Shown here: piece after piece, positions 17,398 to 26,198 of the stretch
Layout: each line of letters opens with the position of its first letter
How positions within the stretch are numbered: position 1 is the stretch's first letter
From: Kitasatospora sp. MAP12-44
GTDB lineage: Bacteria; Actinomycetota; Actinomycetes; Streptomycetales; Streptomycetaceae
Direction: 5' to 3'
NCBI RefSeq assembly: GCF_029892095.1
Contig: NZ_JARZAE010000004.1
Location: 2,232,001-2,296,000, forward strand
Length of the DNA stretch: 64,000 nucleotides
Translations under genes and position numbers: made by a program
The notes under the pieces: generated by a model
Databases searched by the model: none
What the model saw: the letters and a program-made list of their open reading frames with translations, nothing else
Told to the model about the DNA's origin: nothing

Positions 17398-18200
17398 GGG
17401 ACCACCTCAGTCAGAACGTTGGCGAGCTCAACAGCCGTCGGCCGCTTCTGCGGCCCAGCGGACAGAACATCAGCGAGAACAGACTGCACCTCCGCCCACG
17501 GACGAGCGGCCGCGAGTGGGATCTCCGCCGTGGCGATGGCGGCTCTCAACTCGTCGGGAGTCGTGGCGTTCCAGTCGATCCCCGCCGCCACATAGTCCAA
17601 CGGCCACGCACCGGTGACACAGGTCCACAGGACACCGGCGAGCGCGTACACCTCGGCCTGGACGCTCGGTCTCACCGGCCGAACACCTGCGGCGATGGAG
17701 GCGGCAAGCTCCGGAGCGACCAGGTGGGTGATGCCGCCACGGAAAGCGGGGTGCTGCTCGAAGCCGGGGTGCCACGCCCAGGCGAAGTCGATCAGCCGTA
17801 CACCGGCCGTGGCGTGGATACCGTGGGAAGGCTGGAGATCACTGTGCACCCAGCCCTCGGCATGGAGAGCAGCGACAGCCCGGCACAGTTCGATCGCCCC
17901 ACCGAGAGCCTGCACGCGGCCGCCGTCGTCGGCGGATTCGCGTGCGGACCGGAACACCTCCCAGGTGGACGGCCCATCGACCCAGTCGGTGACGTACCAA
18001 TTGCTGCCAGCAGTTGCGGAACAGCCGGCCAGGGCGTCGAGCACGGCCGCCTCCCGCACGGTGATCTCGGCACCCTCGCCATAGCCACTCTTGATGGCGA
18101 CGGTAGCGACGGGACCAGTGGCCTTCCAGACCGCCGAACCGCGCCGGTAGGTGATCTCCTTCAACTCGACCGGACCGCACCGGTACTCGGCCATGCTCAC
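17394..18200 (-). CDS. Atypical protein kinase-like protein (paralogue A)
   Basis: 268 aa from GTG 18200, which overlaps the upstream stop (GTGA); ATG 18194 is an alternative. A protein-kinase/APH-like fold is suggested by TVAIKSGYG (Lys), the catalytic loop HSDLQPSH (His119, Asp121, His126), VRLIDFAWA in place of DFG, THLVAPELA like APE, and VYALAGVLWTCVTGAWPL like the DxWxxG helix. The loop Asn that normally binds metal is His126. The same change occurs in its paralogue at 21.3-22.2 kb, so it is not a random loss. Activity and substrate are unknown; a small-molecule kinase is as likely as a protein kinase. Confidence 0.8.
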   Translation of the reverse strand: MSMAEYRCGPVELKEITYRRGSAVWKATGPVATVAIKSGYGEGAEITVREAAVLDALAGCSATAGSNWYVTDWVDGPSTWEVFRSARESADDGGRVQALGGAIELCRAVAALHAEGWVHSDLQPSHGIHATAGVRLIDFAWAWHPGFEQHPAFRGGITHLVAPELAASIAAGVRPVRPSVQAEVYALAGVLWTCVTGAWPLDYVAAGIDWNATTPDELRAAIATAEIPLAAARPWAEVQSVLADVLSAGPQKRPTAVELANVLTEVVP

Positions 18201-18853
18201 GGCTTCTCTGGGGCAGGGAGGGAACTCGCCCATGCCCGTACCGCCTTCCAGTCGTCGGGGATGTGCTCGAACACGTCGCGGCCATCATCAGAGGCAACGG
18301 CCAGCTCCGCAGCCAACCCGGGTGTGTCCGCGAGGAATCGGGGGTCGCGGGCCCGAACGGCGGCCCGTACCGGGAGGAACGAGAACGGCGGCGGTGGGAT
18401 GCGCTGGCCGAACCTGTCCAGTTCGTCCGTGTCGCGGACGAACTTCCCGAACATCACCCCCACCGGCCCATACAGGTGTTTCAGCGCCCAGTGCGGCCAG
18501 GCCATCAACTCACGGTGCCCCGCATCCGCAGCCTCGCCGAGGAGGACGACGTTCTCGCAGACGAACGCGCCGTGCGGGCGGTTGGTCAGTGGCCTTACCC
18601 ATTCGGCGGCCTGCACCCCTGCCCGGAACAGGTCTGCCTCGACAGCATCGCGCCGAGAAGCGAGGGCGATCTCGTACACCGTCCAGCCGGTCATTCCCCG
18701 CCCGATGGAGGGCGCGAGGAACGGACAGTGCTGCTCCATGGCGGTGACGTAGGCGGACACGTCCACCGCAGTCGGGTGCGTGGTTCGAGCTTCGATGAGG
18801 CGGAGCGCCCCGGCAATCGGCCGGGACGCTCCGCCGATTCGTCCGGTGATCAC
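18197..18853 (-). CDS. Uncharacterised protein, DUF6875-like
   Basis: 218 aa; GTG start overlaps the stop of the preceding gene (GTGA) and its own stop overlaps the next start the same way. The core reads HCPFLAPSIGRGMTGWTVYEI, then MAWPHWALKHLYGPVGVMFGKF and PPPFSFLPVRAAVRARDPRFL. I recall this pattern from actinobacterial proteins labelled DUF6875, but cannot confirm it. No signal peptide or membrane segment is seen. Its tight coupling to a kinase-like gene and an acetyltransferase argues for one pathway. Confidence 0.75.
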   Translation of the reverse strand: MITGRIGGASRPIAGALRLIEARTTHPTAVDVSAYVTAMEQHCPFLAPSIGRGMTGWTVYEIALASRRDAVEADLFRAGVQAAEWVRPLTNRPHGAFVCENVVLLGEAADAGHRELMAWPHWALKHLYGPVGVMFGKFVRDTDELDRFGQRIPPPPFSFLPVRAAVRARDPRFLADTPGLAAELAVASDDGRDVFEHIPDDWKAVRAWASSLPAPEKP

Positions 18854-19263
18854 CGGACAGTGTTCTCCGGCACCGCGTCACCGTCGCCCGGCGCGGGCGA
18901 GCAGTTCCACTCGGCCACCACCACGCCGGTCTCGCGATAGCGGGCGAGGGTGGCGCTGTCCACCACGCCATCGCTGTTCGTGAACCAGATCACCGGGAGC
19001 GGCCCGTACGCCGCCTCGTACGCCGTCACCCACTCGATAACCCCGCGTCCGCCCGTCTCCGCGTGCGTGAGGTCACGTCCGGCGTGGGCCTTGGCGAACT
19101 CGCTGTGCACGATGGGGTCCTCGGCGAGCCTGTGCCAGGCGGCGTCGATCGCGGCGGAGAACATCTCCGGGGCGGACTGCCCACCGGCGAGACGGCGGCC
19201 GGTGATGGTGAAGAACTTGCCCAACTCGAACAGCTCCAAGTTGACCTCGGTGACGGTGTTCAT
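18850..19263 (-). CDS. Uncharacterised cytoplasmic protein
   Basis: 137 aa, ATG 4 bp after a strong AGGAGGAG ribosome-binding site. It is the first gene of the four-gene chain with GTGA/GTGA/TTGA overlaps. I do not recognise a family. The sequence is soluble, with conserved-looking stretches ELFELGKFFTITGRRLAGGQ, HAETGGRGVIEWVTAYEAAYG and VIWFTNSDGVVD, and an ending VVAEWNCSP. No cofactor motif is evident. Confidence 0.75.
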   Translation of the reverse strand: MNTVTEVNLELFELGKFFTITGRRLAGGQSAPEMFSAAIDAAWHRLAEDPIVHSEFAKAHAGRDLTHAETGGRGVIEWVTAYEAAYGPLPVIWFTNSDGVVDSATLARYRETGVVVAEWNCSPAPGDGDAVPENTVR

Positions 19264-19341
19264 GTGCTCCTCCTAGATGTTGATGGTTCGTCGCTCGACC
19301 GGGCGGCCGAGCGTGCGCGCCGAACGGCGCAGGTCCGTGCG

Positions 19342-19821
19342 CTAACAGCGCTGGCTATCCGTGCGAAGCTCGAACCACACCGTCTTGCCAGGCTGCTCGG
19401 GAGTCACCCCGAACCGGTGCGAGAGCGCAGCGATCAGGCCGAGCCCTCGACCGTTCTCGGCGTCGTCGCACGCGACGAGCAGCACGGGCAGTGCTGCTGA
19501 GGAGTCCCGAACGCCGACGCGAACGACAGGACCCTGCAGAGCGACGTGGACGCGCAGGCGGGTACAACCGGTGTACCGGGCCGCGTTCCCGACCAGCTCT
19601 GAAACCAGCAGCTCAGCGACGTCGACCACTTCAACAAGCCCCCACGCAGTAAGCCACTCTGCGACGAACCGGCGGCTGGCCCTCGCTGACTCCGGTGCGC
19701 ACGGTATGTCACGCTGCGCAGTCGCTGTCACGGCCTCTGCTCGGCACTCCCTGCGGCAGCCCGTTGCGCCAGCAACCCGGTGCGTCAGACCAGCGCCAAA
19801 CGCCTGCTCAGCAGTGGGCAT
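19342..19821 (-). CDS. ATP-binding protein, anti-sigma-factor kinase-like (HATPase_c_2)
   Basis: 159 aa, ATG after GAGGAGA. It has the GHKL ATPase boxes of RsbW/SpoIIAB-like proteins: VAELLVSELVGNAARYT (N box, Asn), VRVGVRDSSAALP (G1 box) and ENGRGLGLIAALSHRFGV (G2 box), ending TVWFELRTDS. Streptomycetes carry dozens of these, often beside XRE regulators. It is 78 bp upstream of the four-gene chain and divergent from the XRE gene. Its role could be phosphorylation or sequestration of a regulator (family inference). Confidence 0.88.
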   Translation of the reverse strand: MPTAEQAFGAGLTHRVAGATGCRRECRAEAVTATAQRDIPCAPESARASRRFVAEWLTAWGLVEVVDVAELLVSELVGNAARYTGCTRLRVHVALQGPVVRVGVRDSSAALPVLLVACDDAENGRGLGLIAALSHRFGVTPEQPGKTVWFELRTDSQRC

Positions 19822-20105
19822 CGGAGTGTCTCCTCAGTGATCGAGCGGTCGGTCAGGCCCCGGCTGTCATCCGCGCAGCGGGATGTCGGATGTCGCCCGA
19901 GGCCTACGAAGACGCGATTCGATCGAGGCCAGTGCTCAGTTGAGGCACTGCCGCCTGCTCGAAACCGCCCGTGCGTTCCGTGTTCATAGGCTGACACTGA
20001 GTTAACGAGATGCGCAGGGCCCGAACTTGCACAACCTATGCACAGTCCGTCAGCACGCCCCAGAATCGGTAAACGCTGCCCGTCCGCCTCGGGAGACTCA
20101 AAGCC
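19822..20105. promoter_or_regulatory. Divergent control region of the kinase-like island
   Basis: This 284-bp gap separates the leftward unit from the rightward XRE gene. It carries a direct repeat of TGCACA at 20028-20033 and 20039-20044, starts spaced 11 bp, about one helical turn, 62 bp before the XRE ATG. This is a plausible XRE binding site. No coding sequence is evident, and no confident -10/-35 pair was found. Confidence 0.45.
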
Positions 20106-21296
20106 ATGACAGACCCGCACGTCCCCGCAACGCCCGCCCCCTCGATCGGCGAGAACATCGCCACCTTGCGCAAAGCCGCCGGGCTGTCGCAGAACGCGCT
20201 CCGCCTTCGTGCGGGCATCTCGATGTCCCTCCTCTCGAAGATCGAGATCGGAGACCGTCCCTGCACGCCAGCGGTCGCCGCATCAGTAGCCCGCGCCCTC
20301 GGCGTCACCATGGCTCAGCTCAACGGGCAGGTGCAGACGCGCAATAGCGGGCCGAACATCGACGCGGTGCGATCAGCGGTCCGGCGCTACGACCTTCCGC
20401 ATGACCGGCCACTTCCGGCTCCCGAGACCCTCTCGGAGCGCCTCGCCACGGCCACCACCCTGCGTGCCGCCACCCGTTACGACGCCCTGGCGCTGGAGCT
20501 TCCCGCCCTGATCGACGACCTGACCGCCCACGCACACGCCGTTCATGACCCGGCCAGGTGGGGGATGCTCGCGGATGCCTACGCCTGCGCCTACACCCTG
20601 GCGCACCGGCTCGGGCAGCCCGACCTTGCCGAGATCGTGGTGGGACGCCAGGCGTGGGCAGCGGAACGGGCCCAGAATCCGGTGGCGTCGGCAGGAGCAG
20701 CATGGACCCGTGCGGGGACCTTCCAGTCCGCCGGTGACTACGACGGCGGGATGGCCGTGGTCGAGGAGGCGATCAGCCGCTACGGCGCCGTCCAGGCTGA
20801 CCAGCCGTCGGCAGTTGTCGCACTCGGGGCTCTGCATCTGCGGGCCATCACGCTCGCCTCCCGTGCCAAGGACGCGAGTGCCACGGCCGAGCACACCGCG
20901 TACGCTCACCGGTTGGCCGAAGTGCTGCCCATCGGGGATGTCCTGGCGCACAATCTCACGTTCGGGGCAGGCAATACCCATCTGCATGTCCTGGCCGCGC
21001 ACGTCGAACTCGACCAGCCGCAGAAGGCCGCCTCGCTCGCGGACGGGTACACACCTGGTGCTGGGCTGACCCCGACACGCGTCGGGCACTTCCACCTGGA
21101 CACCGCTCGAGCCCACCTCGCTGTGGGCGACCGCGACGCCTCCCTGCGCTCGCTTCGAACCGCCGAGAGGACGGCACCGCAGATGACCCGTGTTCACCCG
21201 ATGGCTCGCGAGGTCGCCCGCGTCCTGCTCGCGCTGCACCGCCGCTCAAACCCCGAACTCGTCGGTCTGGCGTCCCGTCTGGGAATCGCACCGTGA
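20106..21296 (+). CDS. XRE-family regulator with TPR-like C-terminal domain
   Basis: 396 aa, ATG after GGGAGA. The N-terminal helix-turn-helix reads IGENIATLRKAAGLSQNALRLRAGISMSLLSKIEIG (about 14-50), followed by about 300 residues of Ala-rich paired helices (for example WGMLADAYACAYTLAHRLGQPDLAEIVVGRQ and AYAHRLAEVLPIGD) resembling a tetratricopeptide superhelix. This is the build of the large streptomycete XRE-TPR regulator group. It is coupled by a 4-bp GTGA overlap to kinase-like gene B and is divergent from the leftward unit it probably controls. Confidence 0.85.
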   Translation: MTDPHVPATPAPSIGENIATLRKAAGLSQNALRLRAGISMSLLSKIEIGDRPCTPAVAASVARALGVTMAQLNGQVQTRNSGPNIDAVRSAVRRYDLPHDRPLPAPETLSERLATATTLRAATRYDALALELPALIDDLTAHAHAVHDPARWGMLADAYACAYTLAHRLGQPDLAEIVVGRQAWAAERAQNPVASAGAAWTRAGTFQSAGDYDGGMAVVEEAISRYGAVQADQPSAVVALGALHLRAITLASRAKDASATAEHTAYAHRLAEVLPIGDVLAHNLTFGAGNTHLHVLAAHVELDQPQKAASLADGYTPGAGLTPTRVGHFHLDTARAHLAVGDRDASLRSLRTAERTAPQMTRVHPMAREVARVLLALHRRSNPELVGLASRLGIAP

Positions 21297-22192
21297 CCGG
21301 CGACGTGTTCGACGTCATTGCGTTAACGGCGGGCGCAGTGACGGATCGGCTGCTGATCACGGAGCGGCGTGGCGTTCAGGTCTGGCGGGTGACCGCGGCG
21401 GGTAGCGATGCCGTGAGCGTCGGCCAACGGTTGGCCGTCAAGGTCGTGGTGCCGTGCCCCGGCTATCCATCAGCGGGCCAACTGCCGGCTCGCGAGTACG
21501 CGGTGATGAACGCCCTGCGGGAACACTTCGGCGGCGGCTGGAAGCCTGCCTGGGCTGGTATCGCCGCGACTGGTCCCTTCACTGTCGCGCCCTGGTACGA
21601 CGGCCCGTCCACTTGGGACTTGTGGCAGCCAGTGCGGGACGGCACCTACCACGACGCGGAGCGCCGCGCCGCCGTCCGAGCCGCCGTCGAGCTGTGCGAA
21701 ACCGTCGCCGCCCTCCACGAGGCAGGGTGGGTCCATGGTGACCTCCAGGCAGCCCACTGCATCCACACCGGCAACGGCCCCCGTCTGATCGACCTCTGCA
21801 ACGCCCACGGCCCTGGGTTGCCCGATGACGACCGACGGGAGGGAGCGGCGCTCATCCACCTCGAAGCACCAGAGCTCGCCCGTGCCCTCGTCCAGGGCCG
21901 CGCGGTGCCCGTGACCACCGCCGCGAGTGACGTGTATGCGATCGCGGGAAGTCTCTGGGCGTGCGCCAGCGGTGAGTGGCCGCTCGCTTACGACGCGCAC
22001 GGCCTGGACGAGGACGAGGCCACCACCTGGCAGTTGCGCGCGGCCATCGGCTCCGGCCGCGTTCCGCTGCGCCTGTATCCGCGGCTGTGGCCCGACCTTC
22101 GGGGCGTCCTCGTAGCCGCGTTGGCCGCCGATCCCGACCGCAGGCCCAGCGCCGACCGGCTTGGTCGGCAGCTGGCCTGTCTCACCGGCTGA
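21293..22192 (+). CDS. Atypical protein kinase-like protein (paralogue B, TTA-containing)
   Basis: 299 aa from GTG 21293, overlapping the XRE stop. It is a clear paralogue of the leftward kinase-like gene: LAVKVVVP (Lys), VELCETVAALHEAGWVHGDL, catalytic loop HGDLQAAH (His148, Asp150, His155), PRLIDLCNA in place of DFG, LEAPELA, VYAIAGSLWACASGEWPL and a C-terminal PDRRPSADRLGRQLA helix. The loop Asn is again His. Codon 11 (21323-21325) is TTA, so translation should depend on bldA. The stop lies 7 bp from the convergent polA stop. Confidence 0.8.
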   Translation: MTGDVFDVIALTAGAVTDRLLITERRGVQVWRVTAAGSDAVSVGQRLAVKVVVPCPGYPSAGQLPAREYAVMNALREHFGGGWKPAWAGIAATGPFTVAPWYDGPSTWDLWQPVRDGTYHDAERRAAVRAAVELCETVAALHEAGWVHGDLQAAHCIHTGNGPRLIDLCNAHGPGLPDDDRREGAALIHLEAPELARALVQGRAVPVTTAASDVYAIAGSLWACASGEWPLAYDAHGLDEDEATTWQLRAAIGSGRVPLRLYPRLWPDLRGVLVAALAADPDRRPSADRLGRQLACLTG

Positions 22193-22199
22193 GGGTGGG

Positions 22200-24968
22200 T
22201 CAGTGGGCGGCGGCTTCCCAGTTGGGGCCGATGCCGACCGAGACGTCGAGGGGGGCGCGTAGGGCGTAGGCGCCGGCCATCTGCTCGCGGACGATGGACT
22301 CGACCTGCTCGCGCTCGCCCGGGGCGAGTTCCAGCACGATTTCGTCGTGCACCTGGAGCAGCATCCGGGTGGTCAGGCCCGCCTTGGTGAGTTCGGCGTC
22401 CACCCGCAGCATGGCGATCTTGACGATGTCGGCGGCCGAGCCCTGGACGGGGGCGTTCAGGGCCATCCGCTCGGCCATCTCGCGGCGCTGGCGGTTGTCG
22501 CTGGTGAGGTCGGGCAGGTAGCGGCGGCGACCGAGCAGGGTCTCCGTGTACCCGGTGGCGCGGGCCTCCTCGACCACCCGGTGCAGGTACTCGCGGATGC
22601 CGCCGAAGCGCTCGAAGTAGGTGTCCATCAGGCCCTGCGCCTCGGCCGGCTTGATGTTCAGCTGCTGGGAGAGGCCGAAGGCGGAGAGCCCGTACGCCAG
22701 GCCGTAGGACATCGCCTTGATCTTGCGGCGCATCTCGGCGTCCACCGCGTCGCGCTCCACGCCGAAGACCGACGACGCGACGGTGGTGTGCAGGTCCTCG
22801 CCGCTGGCGAAGGCCTCGATCAGCGCCTCGTCCTCGGAGAGGTGGGCCATGATCCGCAGCTCGATCTGCGAGTAGTCGGCCGTCAGCAGCGACTCGTACC
22901 CCTCGCCGACCACGAAGGCGCGGCGGATCAGCCGGCCCTCCTCGGTGCGCACGGGGATGTTCTGCAGGTTCGGGTCCTGCGAGGAGAGCCGGCCGGTGGC
23001 GGCGACCATCTGGTTGAAGGTGGTGTGGATCCGCCCCTGCGGCGAGACCGTCTTGAGCAGGCCCTCCACGGTGGTGCGCAGCTTGGCCTGGTCGCGGTGG
23101 CGCAGCAGGATGACCGGCAGCTCGTTGTCGGTCTGGGTGGCCAGCCAGGTCAGCGCGTCGGCGTCGGTGGTGAAGCCGGTCTTGATCTTCTTGGTCTTGG
23201 GCAGGTTGAGCTCGCCGAAGAGGATCTCCTGGAGCTGCTTGGGCGAGCCGAGGTTGAAGGCGTGGCCGGCGGCGGCGTGCGCCTCCTCCACCACCCGCTG
23301 GATCTCCACCGCGAACTGGTTCTCCAGCGCGGTGAGATGGGCACGGTCGGCGGCGATGCCGGTGCGCTCCATCCGGGCCAGCAGCGCCGCGATCGGCAAC
23401 TCCATGTCGTGCAGCAGCTCGACGGCGCCGACCTCGGCCAGCCGGGTCTCGAAGAGCTCGGCGAGGTCGAGCACCGTGCGGGCCTGCACCATCAGCGCCC
23501 GGGCGCCCGAGGTGTCGTCCTCCTCCTCGGCGCCGAAGGCCAGTTGGCCGCTCTCGGCGACCGGGGCCGGGGCGAGCGAGCGGCCCAGGTACTCCTCGGC
23601 GAGCACCTCCAGGGTGAAGGTGCGCCGGCCGGGCTTCTCCAGGTAGGCGGCGAGCGCGGTGTCGGCGCGCACCCCGGCGATCTGCCAGCCCTGCTCGGCG
23701 AAGGCCCGCATCACCTGCTTGGCGATGTGCAGCGCCTTGGGACGCTCCGGGTCGGCCAGCCACTGGGCGAACGCGCGGTCGTCCTGCTCGGCGAGCTGGG
23801 ACGGGTCGAACCAGACGGCGGTGTCGGCGTCGGCCAGCGCGACCTCCTGCACGCTGCCGCTGCCCAGTGCCCAGGTGTAGACGGCGGCGACCGCGACCGT
23901 GCCGGTGGCCGCGGCCAGCCAGGCCGCCAACGCGCCGGGCTCGGTGAGCAGTTCGCCCTCGACCTCGATGCCGGGCGCGGCGGCCACCTCGGCGGCCTCC
24001 ACCACGCCGCCCGGGTCGAGCCCGAAGACCCGGTCGCGGAAGTTGGAGTTGCGGAACTCCAGCGACTCCATCAGCGTCCCGACGGCCTCCCGGTCGAAGG
24101 CGGTGCGGACCAGGTCCTCGACGCCCAGCGGCAGTTCGACGTCGCGCACCAGCTCGGTGAGCACCCGGTTGCGCTTGACCGAGTCGAGGTGCTCGCGCAG
24201 CTTCTCGCCGATCTTGCCCTTGACCTCGTCGGCCCGGGAGACCAACTCGTCGAAGGAGCCGAACTGGTTGACCCACTTGGCGGCGGTCTTCTCGCCGACG
24301 CCGGGGATACCGGGGAGGTTGTCGGACGGGTCGCCGCGCAGCGCGGCCAAGTCCGGGTACTGGCGGGGCGTCACGCCGTACTTCTCGGCGACCTTCTCGG
24401 GGGTGTAGCGGGTCAGCTCGGAGACGCCCTTGGTGGGGTAGAGGACGGTGACGTGGTCGGTGACCAGCTGGAGCGCGTCGCGGTCGCCGGTGACGATCAG
24501 CACGTCGAAGCCGGCCGCCTCGGCGGCGGTGGCCAGGGTGGCGATGATGTCGTCGGCCTCGAAGCCCTCCAGCGCCATCCGCGGCACGGTCATCGCGTCC
24601 AGCAGTTCGCCGATCAGGCCGATCTGGCTCTTGAACTCGTCGGGCGTCTTGGCACGGTTGGCCTTGTAGTCGGGGAACTCCGCCGAGCGGAAGGTCTTGC
24701 GGGAGAGGTCGAAGGCCACCGCGAGGTGGGTGGGCGCCTCGTCGCGCACGGTGTTGGCGACCATCGAGGCGAAGCCGTAGACCGCGTTGGTCGACTGGCC
24801 GGTGGAGGTGCTGAAGTTCTCCACGGGCAGGGCGTAGAACGCCCGGTACGCCAGCGAATGGCCGTCGAGCAGCATCAACCGGGGCCGCGCCCCCGGCCGA
24901 TCGCCACTCGCCGCACCCTGTACCGCACTCTGCGTAGCCACGTCAACGTCCGTTCCTGCCGACTCCAC
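22200..24968 (-). CDS. polA: DNA polymerase I
   Basis: 922 aa, GTG start. It fills gaps and removes primers in replication and repair. The 5' nuclease domain has MLLDGHSLAYRAFYALP and GFEADDIIATLATAAE, with a helix-hairpin-helix at LPGIPGVGEKTAAKWV. The middle 3'-5' exonuclease-like domain lacks the metal-binding acidic motifs, as in other actinobacteria, so no proofreading is expected. Polymerase motifs: A, DYSQIELRIMAHLSEDE (about 697); B, RRKIKAMSYGLAYGLS (about 756); C, LLQVHDEIVLEL (about 873). Size is normal for the family. Confidence 0.95.
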   Translation of the reverse strand: MESAGTDVDVATQSAVQGAASGDRPGARPRLMLLDGHSLAYRAFYALPVENFSTSTGQSTNAVYGFASMVANTVRDEAPTHLAVAFDLSRKTFRSAEFPDYKANRAKTPDEFKSQIGLIGELLDAMTVPRMALEGFEADDIIATLATAAEAAGFDVLIVTGDRDALQLVTDHVTVLYPTKGVSELTRYTPEKVAEKYGVTPRQYPDLAALRGDPSDNLPGIPGVGEKTAAKWVNQFGSFDELVSRADEVKGKIGEKLREHLDSVKRNRVLTELVRDVELPLGVEDLVRTAFDREAVGTLMESLEFRNSNFRDRVFGLDPGGVVEAAEVAAAPGIEVEGELLTEPGALAAWLAAATGTVAVAAVYTWALGSGSVQEVALADADTAVWFDPSQLAEQDDRAFAQWLADPERPKALHIAKQVMRAFAEQGWQIAGVRADTALAAYLEKPGRRTFTLEVLAEEYLGRSLAPAPVAESGQLAFGAEEEDDTSGARALMVQARTVLDLAELFETRLAEVGAVELLHDMELPIAALLARMERTGIAADRAHLTALENQFAVEIQRVVEEAHAAAGHAFNLGSPKQLQEILFGELNLPKTKKIKTGFTTDADALTWLATQTDNELPVILLRHRDQAKLRTTVEGLLKTVSPQGRIHTTFNQMVAATGRLSSQDPNLQNIPVRTEEGRLIRRAFVVGEGYESLLTADYSQIELRIMAHLSEDEALIEAFASGEDLHTTVASSVFGVERDAVDAEMRRKIKAMSYGLAYGLSAFGLSQQLNIKPAEAQGLMDTYFERFGGIREYLHRVVEEARATGYTETLLGRRRYLPDLTSDNRQRREMAERMALNAPVQGSAADIVKIAMLRVDAELTKAGLTTRMLLQVHDEIVLELAPGEREQVESIVREQMAGAYALRAPLDVSVGIGPNWEAAAH

Positions 24969-25119
24969 TGCCCGTCACTGAATCCTAGAGCCCGGCACCG
25001 ACAACGGACGCCGCGACGCAGTTCCCCCGCCCTCCCCCGCCCCACCTTGGCGCGCGCCGGTCGTACGATCGCGCAAGGCCACACCCCGCGGCCGTCCGTC
25101 AACCGGTAGGAGAGACAGC

Positions 25120-25572
25120 ATGACCGAGGCGACCCCCAAGCTCGACGTGCCGCAGGACGTCCTCGACCACTTCGCCAAGCTGGGCGTCGAGCCGTCCACC
25201 TTCTCCGGGGGAGCGCTCGGCGAGAAGCTGGGCATCCGGATCGTCGAGGCGTCCGGCGACCGAGTGGTCGGCACCATGCCGGTGGAGGGCAACCAGCAGC
25301 CGTACGGCCTGCTGCACGGCGGCGCCTCGGCCGCGCTGGCCGAGACGCTCGGCTCGGTGGGCGCGATGCTGCACGCGGGCCCGGGCCGCTACGCGGTCGG
25401 CGTGGACCTCAACGTCACCCACCACCGCTCGGCCACCTCGGGCCTGGTGACCGCGGTCGCGACGGCCGTGTTCAAGGGCCGCACCGCCGCGACGTACGAG
25501 ATCGCCATCACCGACGACACCGGCCGGCGGATCACCAGCTGCCGCCTGACCTGCGCCCTGCGCGACCTGTAA
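25120..25572 (+). CDS. Hotdog-fold thioesterase (PaaI-like)
   Basis: 150 aa, ATG 5 bp after GGAGAG. Hotdog-fold acyl-CoA thioesterase of the PaaI/YbdB type: LGIRIVEASGDRVVGTMPVEGNQQPYGLLHGGASAALAETLG region, with the HGG and the catalytic acidic residue of the central helix, then VDLNVTHHRSATSGLVTAVA. It is divergent from polA and is followed by its own terminator. The acyl substrate is unknown. Confidence 0.88.
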   Translation: MTEATPKLDVPQDVLDHFAKLGVEPSTFSGGALGEKLGIRIVEASGDRVVGTMPVEGNQQPYGLLHGGASAALAETLGSVGAMLHAGPGRYAVGVDLNVTHHRSATSGLVTAVATAVFKGRTAATYEIAITDDTGRRITSCRLTCALRDL

Positions 25573-25625
25573 GCCTTTCCGACCCCGCCTGACCTCGCCT
25601 GACCATCCGTCAAAAGCTCTGCTGC

Positions 25626-25679
25626 GCCCCCTTGTTTGGCCCCTGCCCCGCCTGGGCAGATCCTCGCCGACAAGGGGGC
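25626..25679 (+). terminator. Thioesterase terminator
   Basis: GCCCCCTTGT (25626-25635) pairs with ACAAGGGGGC (25670-25679), enclosing a smaller CTGCCC/GGGCAG hairpin; TTTCG follows. It lies 54 bp after the thioesterase stop. Confidence 0.75.
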
Positions 25680-26198
25680 TTTCGCATGTCCGAGGCAAGT
25701 CCGGGGCAAGCGTGCGGGAGCCGGGCGCTTTTACTCGACCGTAACACTGCGTAACAATCGAACCGGGCGACGGCACGGCGAGCGGGCGGTCCGTTTCGAC
25801 CGCCCGCAGGCGACCGGCGCCCTTCGGTCGACCCCGGAATCCGTTATCCGGACGCGTGCGACCGGCCAACCCCCCTCGGACACTCCTGATCGATTATCGG
25901 ACGCATCGGCCACCACCCTTTCACCCAGCCGGTTTTGACCCCTATCGCCACCACCGGCCCAGTACCGCCCGGAATTTCGCACCCGCGAAGTCCAACATAT
26001 GAGACACGGCATGCCAGTGCTCATAACAAGAGAATCACAGGACACCCACACCCCTGCCAGAGCCGCCCCGCGCGCTCTAGAGTCACGGCCAGTCACCGCG
26101 CCACCGGATCGGGCTCATCCAGTTCGGGCATGCCCCAGCGCGCGACCCGGCACCGAGTCGACCCCGACCCGGCGCTTCCTGACCAGAAGGGGACCCTC
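25680..26198. other. 519-bp non-coding region before livK
   Basis: No convincing gene is seen. Two imperfect copies of a block around TTATCCGGACGCG and TTATCGGACGCAT (about 25851 and 25894) are present, and TAGAGT near 26080 could be a -10 box without a good -35. The livK promoter and its control sites presumably lie here. Confidence 0.4.

Noticed and set aside
17130..18752. A long plus-strand frame through the leftward kinase-like unit
   Set aside because: The minus-strand genes have ribosome-binding sites, coupled starts and family motifs; the plus frame has none.
22347..25109. A 920-codon open frame opposite polA
   Set aside because: Same cause: polA on the other strand has all polymerase motifs.
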